A DNA stretch of 35,769 bases, taken from Lachnospiraceae bacterium UBA7054 (GTDB lineage: Bacteria; Bacillota; Clostridia; Lachnospirales; Lachnospiraceae). Below are positions 15,847 to 24,260 of this stretch, piece after piece. The notes beneath the pieces are model-generated. The model was not told the DNA's origin and made no database searches. It saw nothing but the letters and a program-made list of their open reading frames with translations. The stretch lies in the NCBI GenBank assembly GCA_002492725.1, contig DLAF01000057.1:1-35769 (forward strand). Reading direction: 5' to 3'. Position 1 is the first letter of the stretch, and each line of letters starts with the position of its first letter. A program made the position numbers and the translations under genes.

Positions 15847-16947
15847 ATGGCAGGATCTTCACTCGGAATTATCTATCGAATCACCACTTGGGGCGAATCC
15901 CACGGCGCCGGACTCGGCGTTGTTGTGGACGGCTGTCCCGCAGGATTATCGCTTACCGAAAACGATATTCAGATCTATCTGGACAGACGCAAGCCCGGAC
16001 AGAGTAAAATCACCACCCCTCGTAAGGAAGCGGATGCCGTGGAGATCCTCTCCGGCATTTTTGAGGGAAAAACTACGGGAGCCCCGATTTCCCTGCTTGT
16101 ACGAAATACCTCTCAGCGCTCCGGGGATTACGGCGAAATTGCAAACGCTTACCGCCCGGGGCACGCAGACTATACATTTGATCAAAAGTATGGTTTCCGC
16201 GACTACAGGGGCGGCGGACGTTCCTCCGGACGGGAAACCATCGGACGTGTCGCCGCAGGCGCCATCGCTGCAAAGGTACTGCGGGAGTTTGGAATCCAAC
16301 TGTCTGCTTATACGCGTTCCATCGGCCCCATCACCATCGACCCGGACTGCTTTGATCTGGCGGCAGCTGCCGAGACGCCCACCTGTATGCCTGACCAGGC
16401 TGCCTCTGCCATGGCTGAGAAATATCTGGCGGACTGCATGGCCAATTATGACTCTGCCGGCGGAGTGATCGAATGCGTAATCGACGGCGTACCTGCCGGG
16501 CTGGGTGACCCTGTCTTTGAGAAGCTGGATGCCAATCTGGCCAAGGCCCTCATGTCCATCGGCGCCGTCAAAGCCGTAGAAATCGGCGACGGGATAGAGG
16601 TTTCCACCCGCAACGGTTCCGCAAACAACGATGGCTTCCGCATACAGGAGGGCCGAATTGTAAAAACAACAAACCACGCAGGCGGGATTCTGGGCGGCAT
16701 CAGCGACGGTTCCCGGATTGTGCTCCGGGCCCATGTAAAGCCCACCCCTTCCATTTTCTCCCCACAGGATACCGTAAATCGGGAAGGGGAAGAAATCCGT
16801 ATTTCCATTAAAGGGCGTCATGATCCCGTCATTGTACCCAGAGCTGTGGTAGTGGTGGAAAGCATGGCGGCAATCACCCTTTTGGATGCACTTTTGGTCA
16901 ATGCGGGTGCCAGAATGGATCACCTGAAAGCCATTTACAAAAATTAA
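15847..16947 (+). CDS. aroC: Chorismate synthase
   Basis: Makes chorismate from 5-enolpyruvylshikimate 3-phosphate with reduced FMN, the last common step of aromatic amino acid synthesis. The 366-residue protein begins SSLGIIYRITTWGESHGAGLG, the classical family signature with the first catalytic His, and has RPGHADYTFDQKYG, RDYRGGGRSSGRETIGRVAAGA, and the late RHDPVIVPRAVVVVESM signature. The ATG follows AAGAAAGGG 7 bases upstream. It is a single-gene unit with its own promoter, long leader and strong terminator. No other shikimate gene is in the window, although the tyrS and aryl-acid genes nearby share the aromatic theme. Confidence 0.98.
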   Translation: MAGSSLGIIYRITTWGESHGAGLGVVVDGCPAGLSLTENDIQIYLDRRKPGQSKITTPRKEADAVEILSGIFEGKTTGAPISLLVRNTSQRSGDYGEIANAYRPGHADYTFDQKYGFRDYRGGGRSSGRETIGRVAAGAIAAKVLREFGIQLSAYTRSIGPITIDPDCFDLAAAAETPTCMPDQAASAMAEKYLADCMANYDSAGGVIECVIDGVPAGLGDPVFEKLDANLAKALMSIGAVKAVEIGDGIEVSTRNGSANNDGFRIQEGRIVKTTNHAGGILGGISDGSRIVLRAHVKPTPSIFSPQDTVNREGEEIRISIKGRHDPVIVPRAVVVVESMAAITLLDALLVNAGARMDHLKAIYKN

Positions 16948-16950
16948 ATC

Positions 16951-17010
16951 AAAAAGAAAAACTGGCATTTTGTTAAATTCATTTTTAACATTCTGCCAGT
17001 TTTTCTTTTT
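16951..17010 (+). terminator. Terminator of aroC
   Basis: A 17-bp perfect stem, AAAAAGAAAAACTGGCA with its complement at 16994-17010, ends in a T-rich run; an inner TGTTAAA/TTTAACA stem extends it. It starts 3 bases after the aroC stop. The symmetrical A/T flanks let it act in both directions, so it may also end the DUF3737 transcript. Confidence 0.95.
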
Positions 17011-17087
17011 CTCTCCCAGATACTCTTTGGGGCTTCCCGAATTAAGTCAACCTTGGCAAGCCCTCACCAAATATCATAATATGGTAC

Positions 17088-17104
17088 AATAACATCCGCC
17101 GTTT
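17088..17104 (-). repeat. Junction motif copy downstream of DUF3737
   Basis: Minus-strand reading contains GGCGGATGTTATTG, about 20 bases after the DUF3737 stop. It matches the core CGGATGTTAT of the recurrent junction motif, although no minus-strand gene follows closely. Confidence 0.45.
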
Positions 17105-17122
17105 CCGTCTGTTTTTTAAATA

Positions 17123-17977
17123 TCATTCGTTATTTCCTCTGACAACGATTTTTCCCAAACATTCCATAACGGGAGCTTCTTTTATAATTTCTCCCACACT
17201 GTCCACCGTGATGGTCCCGGATTTCGGATTTTTGATGGAAATCACGTGTCCTTTCACATCCGCCTCCACATCCGAATACTCAAAAGACAGATCCGTATCT
17301 TCCATGGTACAATTGATCAGCTTCAGATTTTTGCAGTAACATAACGGCTGGGTTCCGATGATCTTACAGTCGATTAGGGTCAGTCCATCGGAGAACCACG
17401 CCAGATACTCCCCCTTTACCACAGAATTTCTGACCGTCACATTCTCGCTGTGCCAGAAAGCATCCTTGGTATCCAGCACACAGTCGGTAATCTCCAGATT
17501 TTTCATATATTGAAAAGAATACTTTCCCTTCATTTTTACCCGTTCCAGCTTCACATTCCTGCTGTCAAAAAACGGATATTCCGACTCAAGTTCTGTATCC
17601 GTCAGTGTGATTTCCTCTGATTTCCAGCCAAACTCCTGCGATACGATATGGCAGTTTTCCAGCCTGATGCGCTCACACTCCCTGACCGCCTTAATACCGC
17701 CAATCGTGCAATCCCTTATTATGCCGTCCGACGCATACCAGATGGCCGCCCTCGTCAGCTCATCCATGGTCGAGTGTTCCATGGTAAACTTTTTTACATG
17801 CCACAGAGGATATCGCAAAGAAAAGACGCAGTCTGTCAGATTCACATCGCGAGATTCCTTTAAAACCGACTCCCCGTCCGCCGGGCCGGCAAAGACGCAA
17901 TTCTTTACGTCCGCATTCTGCAAATTGTATAACGCCCGTTCTTCATCAAACCGACCGTCTGCAACCGTTGTTCTCAT
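17123..17977 (-). CDS. DUF3737 family beta-helix protein
   Basis: A 284-residue protein made of short repeating strands of the type (I/L/V)xxCxI/VxG, typical of a right-handed parallel beta-helix. Examples are VKNCVFAGPADG, LTDCVF, IRDCTIGGIKAV, IRLENCHI and LKLINCTMEDTDL. The whole length fits DUF3737, a family of unknown function common in Firmicutes. No signal peptide or membrane helix is seen, so the protein is probably cytoplasmic, unlike many secreted beta-helix enzymes. AAAGGAGG lies 6 bases before the ATG. It follows the GH25 lysozyme by 17 bases on the same strand, so the two are probably co-transcribed, but a shared role is not evident. Confidence 0.9.
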   Translation of the reverse strand: MRTTVADGRFDEERALYNLQNADVKNCVFAGPADGESVLKESRDVNLTDCVFSLRYPLWHVKKFTMEHSTMDELTRAAIWYASDGIIRDCTIGGIKAVRECERIRLENCHIVSQEFGWKSEEITLTDTELESEYPFFDSRNVKLERVKMKGKYSFQYMKNLEITDCVLDTKDAFWHSENVTVRNSVVKGEYLAWFSDGLTLIDCKIIGTQPLCYCKNLKLINCTMEDTDLSFEYSDVEADVKGHVISIKNPKSGTITVDSVGEIIKEAPVMECLGKIVVRGNNE

Positions 17978-17994
17978 ATGGATCCTCCTTTCAT

Positions 17995-19680
17995 CTATTC
18001 ACATAGGTAACTGCTGATCGCGTAGAGTGTCTGTCCGTTATACTCTACCCTCGACCAGCCGTAATCTTCATTGATACCCGTTCTGGTGGCGTACTCTCCG
18101 TTGTGCAGTACCGCCACTACCACTGCGTCCGGATTGGTCACACTGGGCAGGGCCCGCAGATTCACCTCGATCTTAGCCGTCACCTGTTCGTTGCGCTCCG
18201 CAAATTTCGTCTTCAAACCGTCCCCGCTGCCCGCGCCTTCCGCTGACTCCCCTGCAGGCGCCTGGTAACCGAGATCTGTGGTCAGGTAGCTGCTCACCGC
18301 ATAAAGTGTCTGCTCGTTATAAACAATCCGTGACCAGCCGCTGTCGCTCACGCCCGTTCTCTTTACCGTCTCCCCGTTTTTCAGGGTGTACACCACCGTG
18401 CTGTCCTCCCCCTGACTCGGGATATTGCGCAGATTTGTGGAGTCCTTGGCGGTCACCTCCTCCTCCACCGCTGTAAACGACATAAGCGCCTCCGGATCTG
18501 CACTGGCCTCCTCCGGCGTCTCCTCATTCTGTGGCCCCGCTGTGCCTTCATACCCGAAATAAGCAATATTTACATCCACAGGCTGGCTGATGCCTGCAAC
18601 TGTTCCCCTGTTGGTGTACTGCCACATGGCATGTACGCCTCCGTAGGCAGATTTTTCCGTCTGCGGATAAGGCTCTGACGGATATTGGGAAACCCAGATT
18701 CGATAGGTTTTCTCGATTCGGGAAGTCTCCCATTTTGCGTCACCCGTCATCTCATTCATGGATGAATAAAACATGGGCGTATAGCCTCTCTCATAAATTC
18801 TATTCAAAAAGGCAATGGCTATGTCTGTCCTTTGCGCCGCGGACAGACCGTACTGTGCACTGTCCGCCCGCTCAAATCCCTCGCAGTCAAAGGCTACGGG
18901 ATAAGTGATCTGATACTGAGAAATGTAATTGGCCGTCCAATCCGCTTCCGCTATCGCTTCCTCCTCATTCACGGCAGTAGAAAAGAAGTAGGCGCCCAGC
19001 TTGATCCCGTTTTTCTGTGCTTCCTGCATATTATAACGGGCGTTACTGTCTGCAATGATCTCCCGGCTTCCATCCATGCGGTAACCCACCCGCACCATGG
19101 CAAACGTAACGCCTGATTCCGCCACCTGTGCCCAGTCAATGGTCCCCTGATATCTGGCCACATCAATCCCGATGGTGACCTCATCCGTCTCCGCCGCCGC
19201 TTCGGAGGAAAGGAGCTTACTCACATCCACCTCCGTGCCCTGCTCGGTACTCATCGTCTCTGTCTCCGGATCCTTCTCTTCCAAGGCGTTCGCTTCCCCA
19301 TCCCCGTCTGCCGCGGTTTCCTCATCGAAAGAAACCTCAGGCTCTATGGTCTGTCCTGCGTTCCCCTGCACCTCCTGCTGATCAAGATCCGATTCCTCCT
19401 GTTCCGGTTCCTGCTCGGCTGCGCTTTCTTCCATCACAGGAAGCGCCTCATCCTTCGCGCCTTTCCCATTGAACAGAAAAATGGCAGCCACCACAACGAT
19501 TACGACCACAAGCCCTATGACGGCCGGGAACAGCACCCTGTGTACAAATCGAAGCGTCCGCTCGTCAAGCTCTTCATCGAACGCATCCTCATAGTCATCC
19601 TCTTCTGCATCTTCCGCCAGATCGGATTCCTCATCTTCCAGATCCAGAAACTCCAGATCGTCATCCTCACGTGATTTCAC
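17995..19680 (-). CDS. Membrane-anchored GH25 lysozyme with two SH3-like repeats
   Basis: A predicted muramidase acting on peptidoglycan. The 561-residue protein has an acidic cytoplasmic N-terminus (residues 1-48), one membrane helix (about 50-70), a Glu-rich linker, then a GH25 domain (about 170-375): GIDVARYQGTIDWAQV with the catalytic Asp, VAFDCEG with the catalytic acidic pair, and a terminal DVNIAYF. Two C-terminal SH3-like wall-binding repeats follow (about 405-465 and 495-561), each with NLR, GE and GWSRV/IxYNxQTLYAxSSYL. The start is GTG with GGGAG 9 bases upstream. It is type II membrane topology rather than secreted. It lies 42 bases after the DRE-TIM enzyme gene. Confidence 0.92.
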   Translation of the reverse strand: MKSREDDDLEFLDLEDEESDLAEDAEEDDYEDAFDEELDERTLRFVHRVLFPAVIGLVVVIVVVAAIFLFNGKGAKDEALPVMEESAAEQEPEQEESDLDQQEVQGNAGQTIEPEVSFDEETAADGDGEANALEEKDPETETMSTEQGTEVDVSKLLSSEAAAETDEVTIGIDVARYQGTIDWAQVAESGVTFAMVRVGYRMDGSREIIADSNARYNMQEAQKNGIKLGAYFFSTAVNEEEAIAEADWTANYISQYQITYPVAFDCEGFERADSAQYGLSAAQRTDIAIAFLNRIYERGYTPMFYSSMNEMTGDAKWETSRIEKTYRIWVSQYPSEPYPQTEKSAYGGVHAMWQYTNRGTVAGISQPVDVNIAYFGYEGTAGPQNEETPEEASADPEALMSFTAVEEEVTAKDSTNLRNIPSQGEDSTVVYTLKNGETVKRTGVSDSGWSRIVYNEQTLYAVSSYLTTDLGYQAPAGESAEGAGSGDGLKTKFAERNEQVTAKIEVNLRALPSVTNPDAVVVAVLHNGEYATRTGINEDYGWSRVEYNGQTLYAISSYLCE

Positions 19681-19702
19681 AGCACATCTCTCCCGTATCT
19701 TC

Positions 19703-19722
19703 AGATATCATCAGCTATTTTA
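19703..19722 (-). repeat. Junction motif copy (aldolase-like/GH25)
   Basis: Minus-strand reading TAAAATAGCTGATGATATCT starts at the stop of the aldolase-like gene and ends about 23 bases before the GH25 start. It agrees with AAATAGCGGATGTTAT at all but two positions. Confidence 0.45.
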
Positions 19723-20706
19723 TCAGAAACTCTCCAACAATTCCAGATAAAACTCATAGTAATCCTTTCGATTCTCTTTCATAAACTGGATCGCCGACTT
19801 CGGGTGCTGGTTCAACAGCCCGGTCAAAAGGTAGGGTACATCATAACCCCAGGTCACGCCGGATTCCTTGAGCGGATTGATTTCTCTCTCAATAAATCTC
19901 AGGATCGGATTGACATTGTACTTCGGATTCTTCAAATAACCAAGAAGCAGTTCGCTCGGGCAGTTTCCGCAGCCTCTCCCCATGCCGTTCACCGTGGCAT
20001 CAAGATAGCTCACACCCATGATGACTACCTCTGCGGTATTCGCAAAAGCGAGCTGCTGGTTGTTATGTGCGTGAATACCGACCTTTTTCCCGTACTTATC
20101 TGCCACTTCGAGATATTTGTCCGCCAGACGCCTTGCCTGCTCCGGATAAAGAGAGCCATAGCTGTCAACCAGATAGATCGTTCCTACGCTGCTTTGCCCC
20201 AAAAGATCAAGCGCCGCATCCAGATCCGTCTCGTTGGCTTTGGAAATGGCCATGATATTGACGGTAGTTTCATAACCCTTCTTCGTGCAGTCCTCAATCA
20301 TTTCGATTGCCGCGGGAATCGTGTTGATATAAGTTGCAACACGCACCAGATCTACGGGACTGTCTTTCTTATTCAGAATATCCTTTTTAAAGTCACATCG
20401 CCCGACATCCGCCATCACGCCAATCTTCATATCCGTCTTGTTGTCGCCCACAATGGCACGGATGTCCTTATCGTCGCAGAATTTCCACTTGCCGAACTTA
20501 TTGACGTCGAACATTTCCTTTGACGCCTTGTAGCCAAACTCCATATAATCCACACCGGCCTTGATATTCGCGCGATACAGTCCCTTGACAAACTCATCGG
20601 TAAAATAGAAATCGTTTACCAGTCCGCCGTCCCGCAGCGTGCAGTCCACCACCTTGATATCCGGTGCGTAGGACATGAGTGTTCTTCCCTTTGCTCTCTT
20701 TTCCAT
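19723..20706 (-). CDS. DRE-TIM aldolase-like enzyme (HMGL-like)
   Basis: A 327-residue member of the DRE-TIM metallolyase superfamily, closest in layout to 4-hydroxy-2-oxovalerate aldolase and HMG-CoA lyase-like proteins. The metal/catalytic motif DCTLRDGG is near the N-terminus, VDSYGS near residue 175, and the metal His pair in GIHAHNNQQLAFAN near 213. A Cys motif GMGRGCGNCPSELLLGYL follows. The substrate is unknown; neither a dehydrogenase partner (as in hydroxyoxovalerate pathways) nor leuA-type regulation domain is present. Start is uncertain: the first ATG (20706) follows AAAGGGTGG, while an internal ATG (20676, MSYAPDIKV) follows AAAGGG at longer spacing. It lies 56 bases after tyrS and may share its T-box control. 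Confidence 0.85.
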   Translation of the reverse strand: MEKRAKGRTLMSYAPDIKVVDCTLRDGGLVNDFYFTDEFVKGLYRANIKAGVDYMEFGYKASKEMFDVNKFGKWKFCDDKDIRAIVGDNKTDMKIGVMADVGRCDFKKDILNKKDSPVDLVRVATYINTIPAAIEMIEDCTKKGYETTVNIMAISKANETDLDAALDLLGQSSVGTIYLVDSYGSLYPEQARRLADKYLEVADKYGKKVGIHAHNNQQLAFANTAEVVIMGVSYLDATVNGMGRGCGNCPSELLLGYLKNPKYNVNPILRFIEREINPLKESGVTWGYDVPYLLTGLLNQHPKSAIQFMKENRKDYYEFYLELLESF

Positions 20707-20736
20707 CTCTCGTCCACCCTTTCTTTTCTTATTTGT

Positions 20737-20754
20737 ATAACATCCGCTATTTTA
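20737..20754 (-). repeat. Junction motif copy (tyrS/aldolase-like)
   Basis: Minus-strand reading TAAAATAGCGGATGTTAT, the clearest copy. It lies 9 bases after the tyrS stop and 31 bases before the next start. Downstream it continues ACAAATAAG, so TGTTATACA could act as an extended -10. Confidence 0.55.
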
Positions 20755-20762
20755 TATTTTTC

Positions 20763-21989
20763 TTATTCCGCCAGAATCTTCTTAAAACTCTTTTTCCCCT
20801 TCTTCACGATAAACTCTTCCGCCGCGATATCCTCCTTTGTGTAGCAGGTCTTTAAGTCCGTCACCTTCTCGCCTTTTACGGTCACACCGCCCTGCTCCAC
20901 AGCCCTGCGCGCTTCGGAGCGGGATGCCGCCAGCCCTGCCGCCACCAGAATGCCCAAAATATCTATTGCTCCGTCCTTATAATCCTCTGCCGTCAGGGTC
21001 ACCGTCGGCATATTTTCCAAGCTGCCGCCGCCTGCAAAGAGCGCCTTGGAAGCTTCTTTCGCTTTCCCGGCCTCCTCTTCGCCGTGCACCAGATTGGTCA
21101 GCTCGTAAGCCAGAATCTCCTTCGCCTCGTTCAACTGACTGCCTTCCCAGTGATCCATCTCCTCGATCTGCGAAAGGGGCAGGAAAGTAAGCATCCGCAG
21201 GCATTTGAGCACATCCGCATCGTCCACATTGCGCCAGTACTGGTAAAATTCAAAAGGAGTGGTCTTATTCGGATCAAGCCACACCGCGCCCTTCTGGGTC
21301 TTGCCCATCTTCTTACCTTCGGAGTTCATCAGAAGGGTGATGGTCATAGCGTAAGCGTCCTTCGAAAGCTTTCTGCGGATCAGATCCGTTCCGCCCAGCA
21401 TATTGCTCCACTGATCGTCGCCGCCAAACTGCATGTTACAGCCGTATCTCTTGTAAAGTTCCAGGAAATCATAGCTCTGCATGATCATGTAATTAAATTC
21501 CAGGAAACTTAATCCCTTCTCCATCCGCTGCTTGTAACATTCCGCGCGCAGCATATTGTTTACGGAAAAGCAGGCGCCCACCTCTCTGATAAATTCTACA
21601 TAATTTAAATCAAGCAGCCAGTCCGCATTGTTCACCATCAGCGCCTTTCCCTCGGAAAAGTCGATAAAACGGCTCATCTGCCTCTTAAAACACTCGCAGT
21701 TGTGCTCGATGGTCTCCTTCGTCATCATGGAGCGCATATCCGTCCTTCCGGAAGGATCGCCGATCATGGCCGTACCGCCGCCAATCAGGGCGATTGGTTT
21801 ATTGCCCGCCTCCTGTAATCTCTTCATCAGGCACAGCGCCATGAAATGCCCCACATGCAGGCTGTCCGCCGTAGGGTCGAAACCGATATAAAAAGTCGCC
21901 TTCCCGTTATTGATCAGCTCGCGGATCTCCTCCGCGTTAGTGAGCTGTGCAAGAAGTCCTCTCGCCTGTAATTCTTCGTAGATTCCCAT
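20763..21989 (-). CDS. tyrS: Tyrosyl-tRNA synthetase
   Basis: Charges tRNA-Tyr. The 408-residue class I synthetase has the ATP motif region YIGFDPTADSLHVGHFMAL (HVGH, residues about 40-48), GGGTAMIGDPSGR, the tyrosine-binding YMIMQSYDF, and the second class I motif as KMGKTQKGAVW. The C-terminal S4 RNA-binding domain is visible from SRSEARRAVEQGGVTVKG. It resembles the TyrRS form with the LLINNGK-type N-terminus used by many Firmicutes. I chose MGIYEELQ because AAAGGAG lies 9 bases upstream; the open frame upstream runs through the T-box terminator. It is controlled by its own promoter and T-box leader. Confidence 0.97.
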   Translation of the reverse strand: MGIYEELQARGLLAQLTNAEEIRELINNGKATFYIGFDPTADSLHVGHFMALCLMKRLQEAGNKPIALIGGGTAMIGDPSGRTDMRSMMTKETIEHNCECFKRQMSRFIDFSEGKALMVNNADWLLDLNYVEFIREVGACFSVNNMLRAECYKQRMEKGLSFLEFNYMIMQSYDFLELYKRYGCNMQFGGDDQWSNMLGGTDLIRRKLSKDAYAMTITLLMNSEGKKMGKTQKGAVWLDPNKTTPFEFYQYWRNVDDADVLKCLRMLTFLPLSQIEEMDHWEGSQLNEAKEILAYELTNLVHGEEEAGKAKEASKALFAGGGSLENMPTVTLTAEDYKDGAIDILGILVAAGLAASRSEARRAVEQGGVTVKGEKVTDLKTCYTKEDIAAEEFIVKKGKKSFKKILAE

Positions 21990-22010
21990 TGTGATTGTCT
22001 CCTTTCCCGC

Positions 22011-22332
22011 AAAGAAACCCCCGTCCTGTATCAGGACGAGGGTCAAACTCGTGTTACCACCTAATTTCACAGACGGCTCACACCGGCTGCCTCACTGAGT
22101 ACGGTCACAAAATAACGCATGCTATCATTCTCCGACAATACTCTCCTGCTATAACGTGCATTCCTCCGTCGCTGCCTACTAAGCCGTAACCCGGCTATTC
22201 TGCCGCGAAGCTCCGAGATGTATTCATGGAAAAGTTCCCGCGCGCCTCTCATCTGCCGGCTGCTTTCTGTCCGTTTCCTGATCCACTACTTGTTCTCTTC
22301 AACGCCTGTCATATTGTACTATATTTTTACTG
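22011..22332 (-). promoter_or_regulatory. T-box leader (tyrosine) of tyrS
   Basis: A tRNA-sensing riboswitch. On the minus strand the leader starts near GAAGAGAACAAGTAG (stem I base), carries a tyrosine specifier codon UAC within GAATACATC (22220-22222), and ends with the antiterminator sequence TTAGGTGGTAACACGAG (22048-22064) and an intrinsic terminator whose stem CCCTCGTCC/GGACGGGGG is followed by TTTCTTT (22011-22042). Uncharged tRNA-Tyr should stabilise the antiterminator and raise tyrS expression. Confidence 0.92.
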
Positions 22333-22338
22333 CCTTAT

Positions 22339-22367
22339 AATTTACACAAAAACATTTTATTTGTCAA
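22339..22367 (-). promoter_or_regulatory. Promoter of tyrS
   Basis: Consensus TTGACA (22362-22367), 17 bases, TAAATT (22339-22344) on the minus strand, directly upstream of the T-box leader. It makes tyrS independent of the aryl-acid operon upstream. Confidence 0.8.
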
Positions 22368-22380
22368 CTCTTTTTTTCGG

Positions 22381-22420
22381 GGATCAGAAAACCGTACGTT
22401 TTCCGCTGCTTTTCCGATCC
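22381..22420 (-). other. Hairpin after the ACT gene
   Basis: GGATC-A-GAAAA (22381-22391) pairs with TTTTC-C-GATCC (22410-22420), with an alternative inner GAAAAC/GTTTTC hairpin. It lies 15 bases after the ACT stop, but on the minus strand it is followed by an A run, not T, so it is not a classical intrinsic terminator. It may stabilise or end the aryl-acid transcript. Confidence 0.5.
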
Positions 22421-22435
22421 GCGCAATGCCCGTCC

Positions 22436-22867
22436 TTAATGGAGTCCCAGATCCTCGCCGCTGATCGTACCGATGCTGTTCTTTTCAAGAACCGCCGTCA
22501 GTCCTTCCGTGTCCGCCACGCGGAAAATCATACACGCCTGCCCGTCTTTCTGTCCAAATACGGAATACATGTACTCTACGTCCATTCCGGCTTCCGAAAT
22601 CACACCAAGCACTTTGCTCAAACCGCCCGGCGTATCGGGAACCGCCACACCCACAACAGGCGTCATGGTCAGGATAAATCCCTGCTCCAGAAGAATGTTG
22701 GATGCCTTTACCGCATCGTCCACAATCAACCGCAAAACACCGTAGTCCGCTGTCTCCGCAATGTTGAGTGCCCGCATATTCACCTGATTTTCCGAAAGAA
22801 TCCTTGTAATATCCGCAAGCTGACCCGCTTTATTTTCCAGAAATACTGAAATCTGAGGTATTGTCAT
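22436..22867 (-). CDS. Tandem ACT-domain protein
   Basis: A 143-residue protein made of two ACT domains (about residues 4-68 and 72-136), small-molecule sensors that usually bind amino acids. It begins MTIPQISVFLENKAGQLADITRIL and the second copy reads VVGVAVPDTPGGLSKVLGVI. No catalytic or DNA-binding domain is attached. Such genes are regularly found beside paaK and iorAB in anaerobes, and here it follows paaK by 56 bases with its own GAGGAG site. Inference: it senses an aromatic or branched-chain amino acid and modulates an enzyme of this cluster by protein contact. Confidence 0.92.
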   Translation of the reverse strand: MTIPQISVFLENKAGQLADITRILSENQVNMRALNIAETADYGVLRLIVDDAVKASNILLEQGFILTMTPVVGVAVPDTPGGLSKVLGVISEAGMDVEYMYSVFGQKDGQACMIFRVADTEGLTAVLEKNSIGTISGEDLGLH

Positions 22868-22923
22868 AGTTTATCTCCTCTCTGACTTTTCAGTCGCCCT
22901 TTCTACCGTCACCGACACCAAGC

Positions 22924-24222
22924 TTAAATTTTCCGCTTATCGATCACGCGCACAGCCTTCCCCTCACTTCTCGTGATGGACTTAGGCGCCACCAGACGCA
23001 CCTTTGCATAAATGCCAAGCATTGCTTTCAGCGCCGATACCAGCCCTTTCTCCATCTCCGTGATCTTACCGAGATTATCGGAGAAATTCTCGGGGGTCAT
23101 CTCTACCATGACCTCAATCGTATCGGAATTATTGACACGATCCACAATGATCTGATAGTTTGCCGGGTACCCCTGCTCCAAAAGCACCGTCTCGATCTGG
23201 GACGGGAATACGTTGACGCCCTTGACGATCAGCATATCGTCGCTTCTGCCCATGGGCTTACTCATCTTTACATGAGTGCGGCCGCAGGAACATTTCTTTC
23301 TCGTCAGCACACAGATATCTCTGGTACGGTAACGCAGCAGCGGAAACGCCTCCTTGGTGATCGCCGTAAATACCAACTCGCCCTTACTGCCCTCGGGAAG
23401 CACCTCCCCCGTATCGGGATCAATGATCTCCGCAATGAAATGATCCTCATTGATGTGCATGCCGCTCTGCTCGCTGCACTCGAATGCCACACCGGGACCG
23501 CTGGTCTCCGTAAGTCCGTAAATATCGTATGCCTTGATACCCAGCTTATCCTGGATATCCTGACGCATCTCCTCACTCCACGCCTCCGCGCCGAAGATAC
23601 CTGCCTTTAACTTGATCTTATCCCGCAGTCCTCTCTCGTGGATGCTCTCCGCCAAAAACGCCGCATAGGAAGGCGTACAGCAGAGAATCGTCGCCTCCAG
23701 ATCCACCATAAACTGTAACTGTCTGTCCGTATTTCCGGAAGACATGGGAAGGGTGAGACACCCTACCTTATGGCTGCCGCCGTTTAGGCCCGGGCCTCCG
23801 GTAAACAGACCGTAGCCGTAGCAGACATGGCAGACATCCTCATTGGTGCCGCCGGCCGCCGTAATCGCGCGGGCACAGCAGTCCTCCCACAAATCAATAT
23901 CATGCTGGGTATAAAAAGCGACCACCCTGCGGCCTGTGGTGCCGGAGGTTGACTGGATGCGGACACAGTTCTTAAGAGGCGTCGCCAGAAGACCATAAGG
24001 ATAAGCTTCCCGCAGATCGTCCTTTGACAAAAAAGGCAGCTTATGTAAGTCTTCCACGCTCTGAATATCCTCAGGCGCAACTCCTTTCTCCTCCATCTTT
24101 TTACGATAGTAGGGCACATTGTCCCATACATGGCGCACCTGTTTGACCAGGCGCTCATTCTGCCATGCGAGAATCTGCTCTCTGTCCGCAGTCTCAATCT
24201 CTTTCTGGTAATACCGTTCCAT
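22924..24222 (-). CDS. paaK: Phenylacetate-CoA ligase family (AMP-forming)
   Basis: Activates phenylacetate or a related aryl acid to its CoA ester using ATP, or works in reverse to conserve ATP. The 432-residue size is typical of PaaK, shorter than general acyl-CoA synthetases. Motifs include the P-loop IQSTSGTTGRRVVAFYT (about residue 90), YGLTETSGPGVAFEC, the hinge YRTRDIC and GRSDDMLIVKGVNVFPSQIE, and Lys in SEGKAVRVIDKR. I start at MERYYQKEIETADREQ because GGAGG lies 6 bases upstream; the longer frame runs into the hairpin array. The cysteines CSCGRTH near residue 315 are a usual feature of this family. It lies between iorB and the ACT gene. Confidence 0.93.
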   Translation of the reverse strand: MERYYQKEIETADREQILAWQNERLVKQVRHVWDNVPYYRKKMEEKGVAPEDIQSVEDLHKLPFLSKDDLREAYPYGLLATPLKNCVRIQSTSGTTGRRVVAFYTQHDIDLWEDCCARAITAAGGTNEDVCHVCYGYGLFTGGPGLNGGSHKVGCLTLPMSSGNTDRQLQFMVDLEATILCCTPSYAAFLAESIHERGLRDKIKLKAGIFGAEAWSEEMRQDIQDKLGIKAYDIYGLTETSGPGVAFECSEQSGMHINEDHFIAEIIDPDTGEVLPEGSKGELVFTAITKEAFPLLRYRTRDICVLTRKKCSCGRTHVKMSKPMGRSDDMLIVKGVNVFPSQIETVLLEQGYPANYQIIVDRVNNSDTIEVMVEMTPENFSDNLGKITEMEKGLVSALKAMLGIYAKVRLVAPKSITRSEGKAVRVIDKRKI

Positions 24223-24260
24223 ACCTACCTCCATAGCGGAGCTGTTTTTGCGGAGTGCGC

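Noticed and set aside
15946..16968. A 340-codon open frame on the minus strand opposite aroC
   Set aside because: It is fully antisense to chorismate synthase, which has all family motifs. The frame lacks a ribosome binding site and its product looks like no known family; long antisense frames are common in GC-balanced codon contexts.
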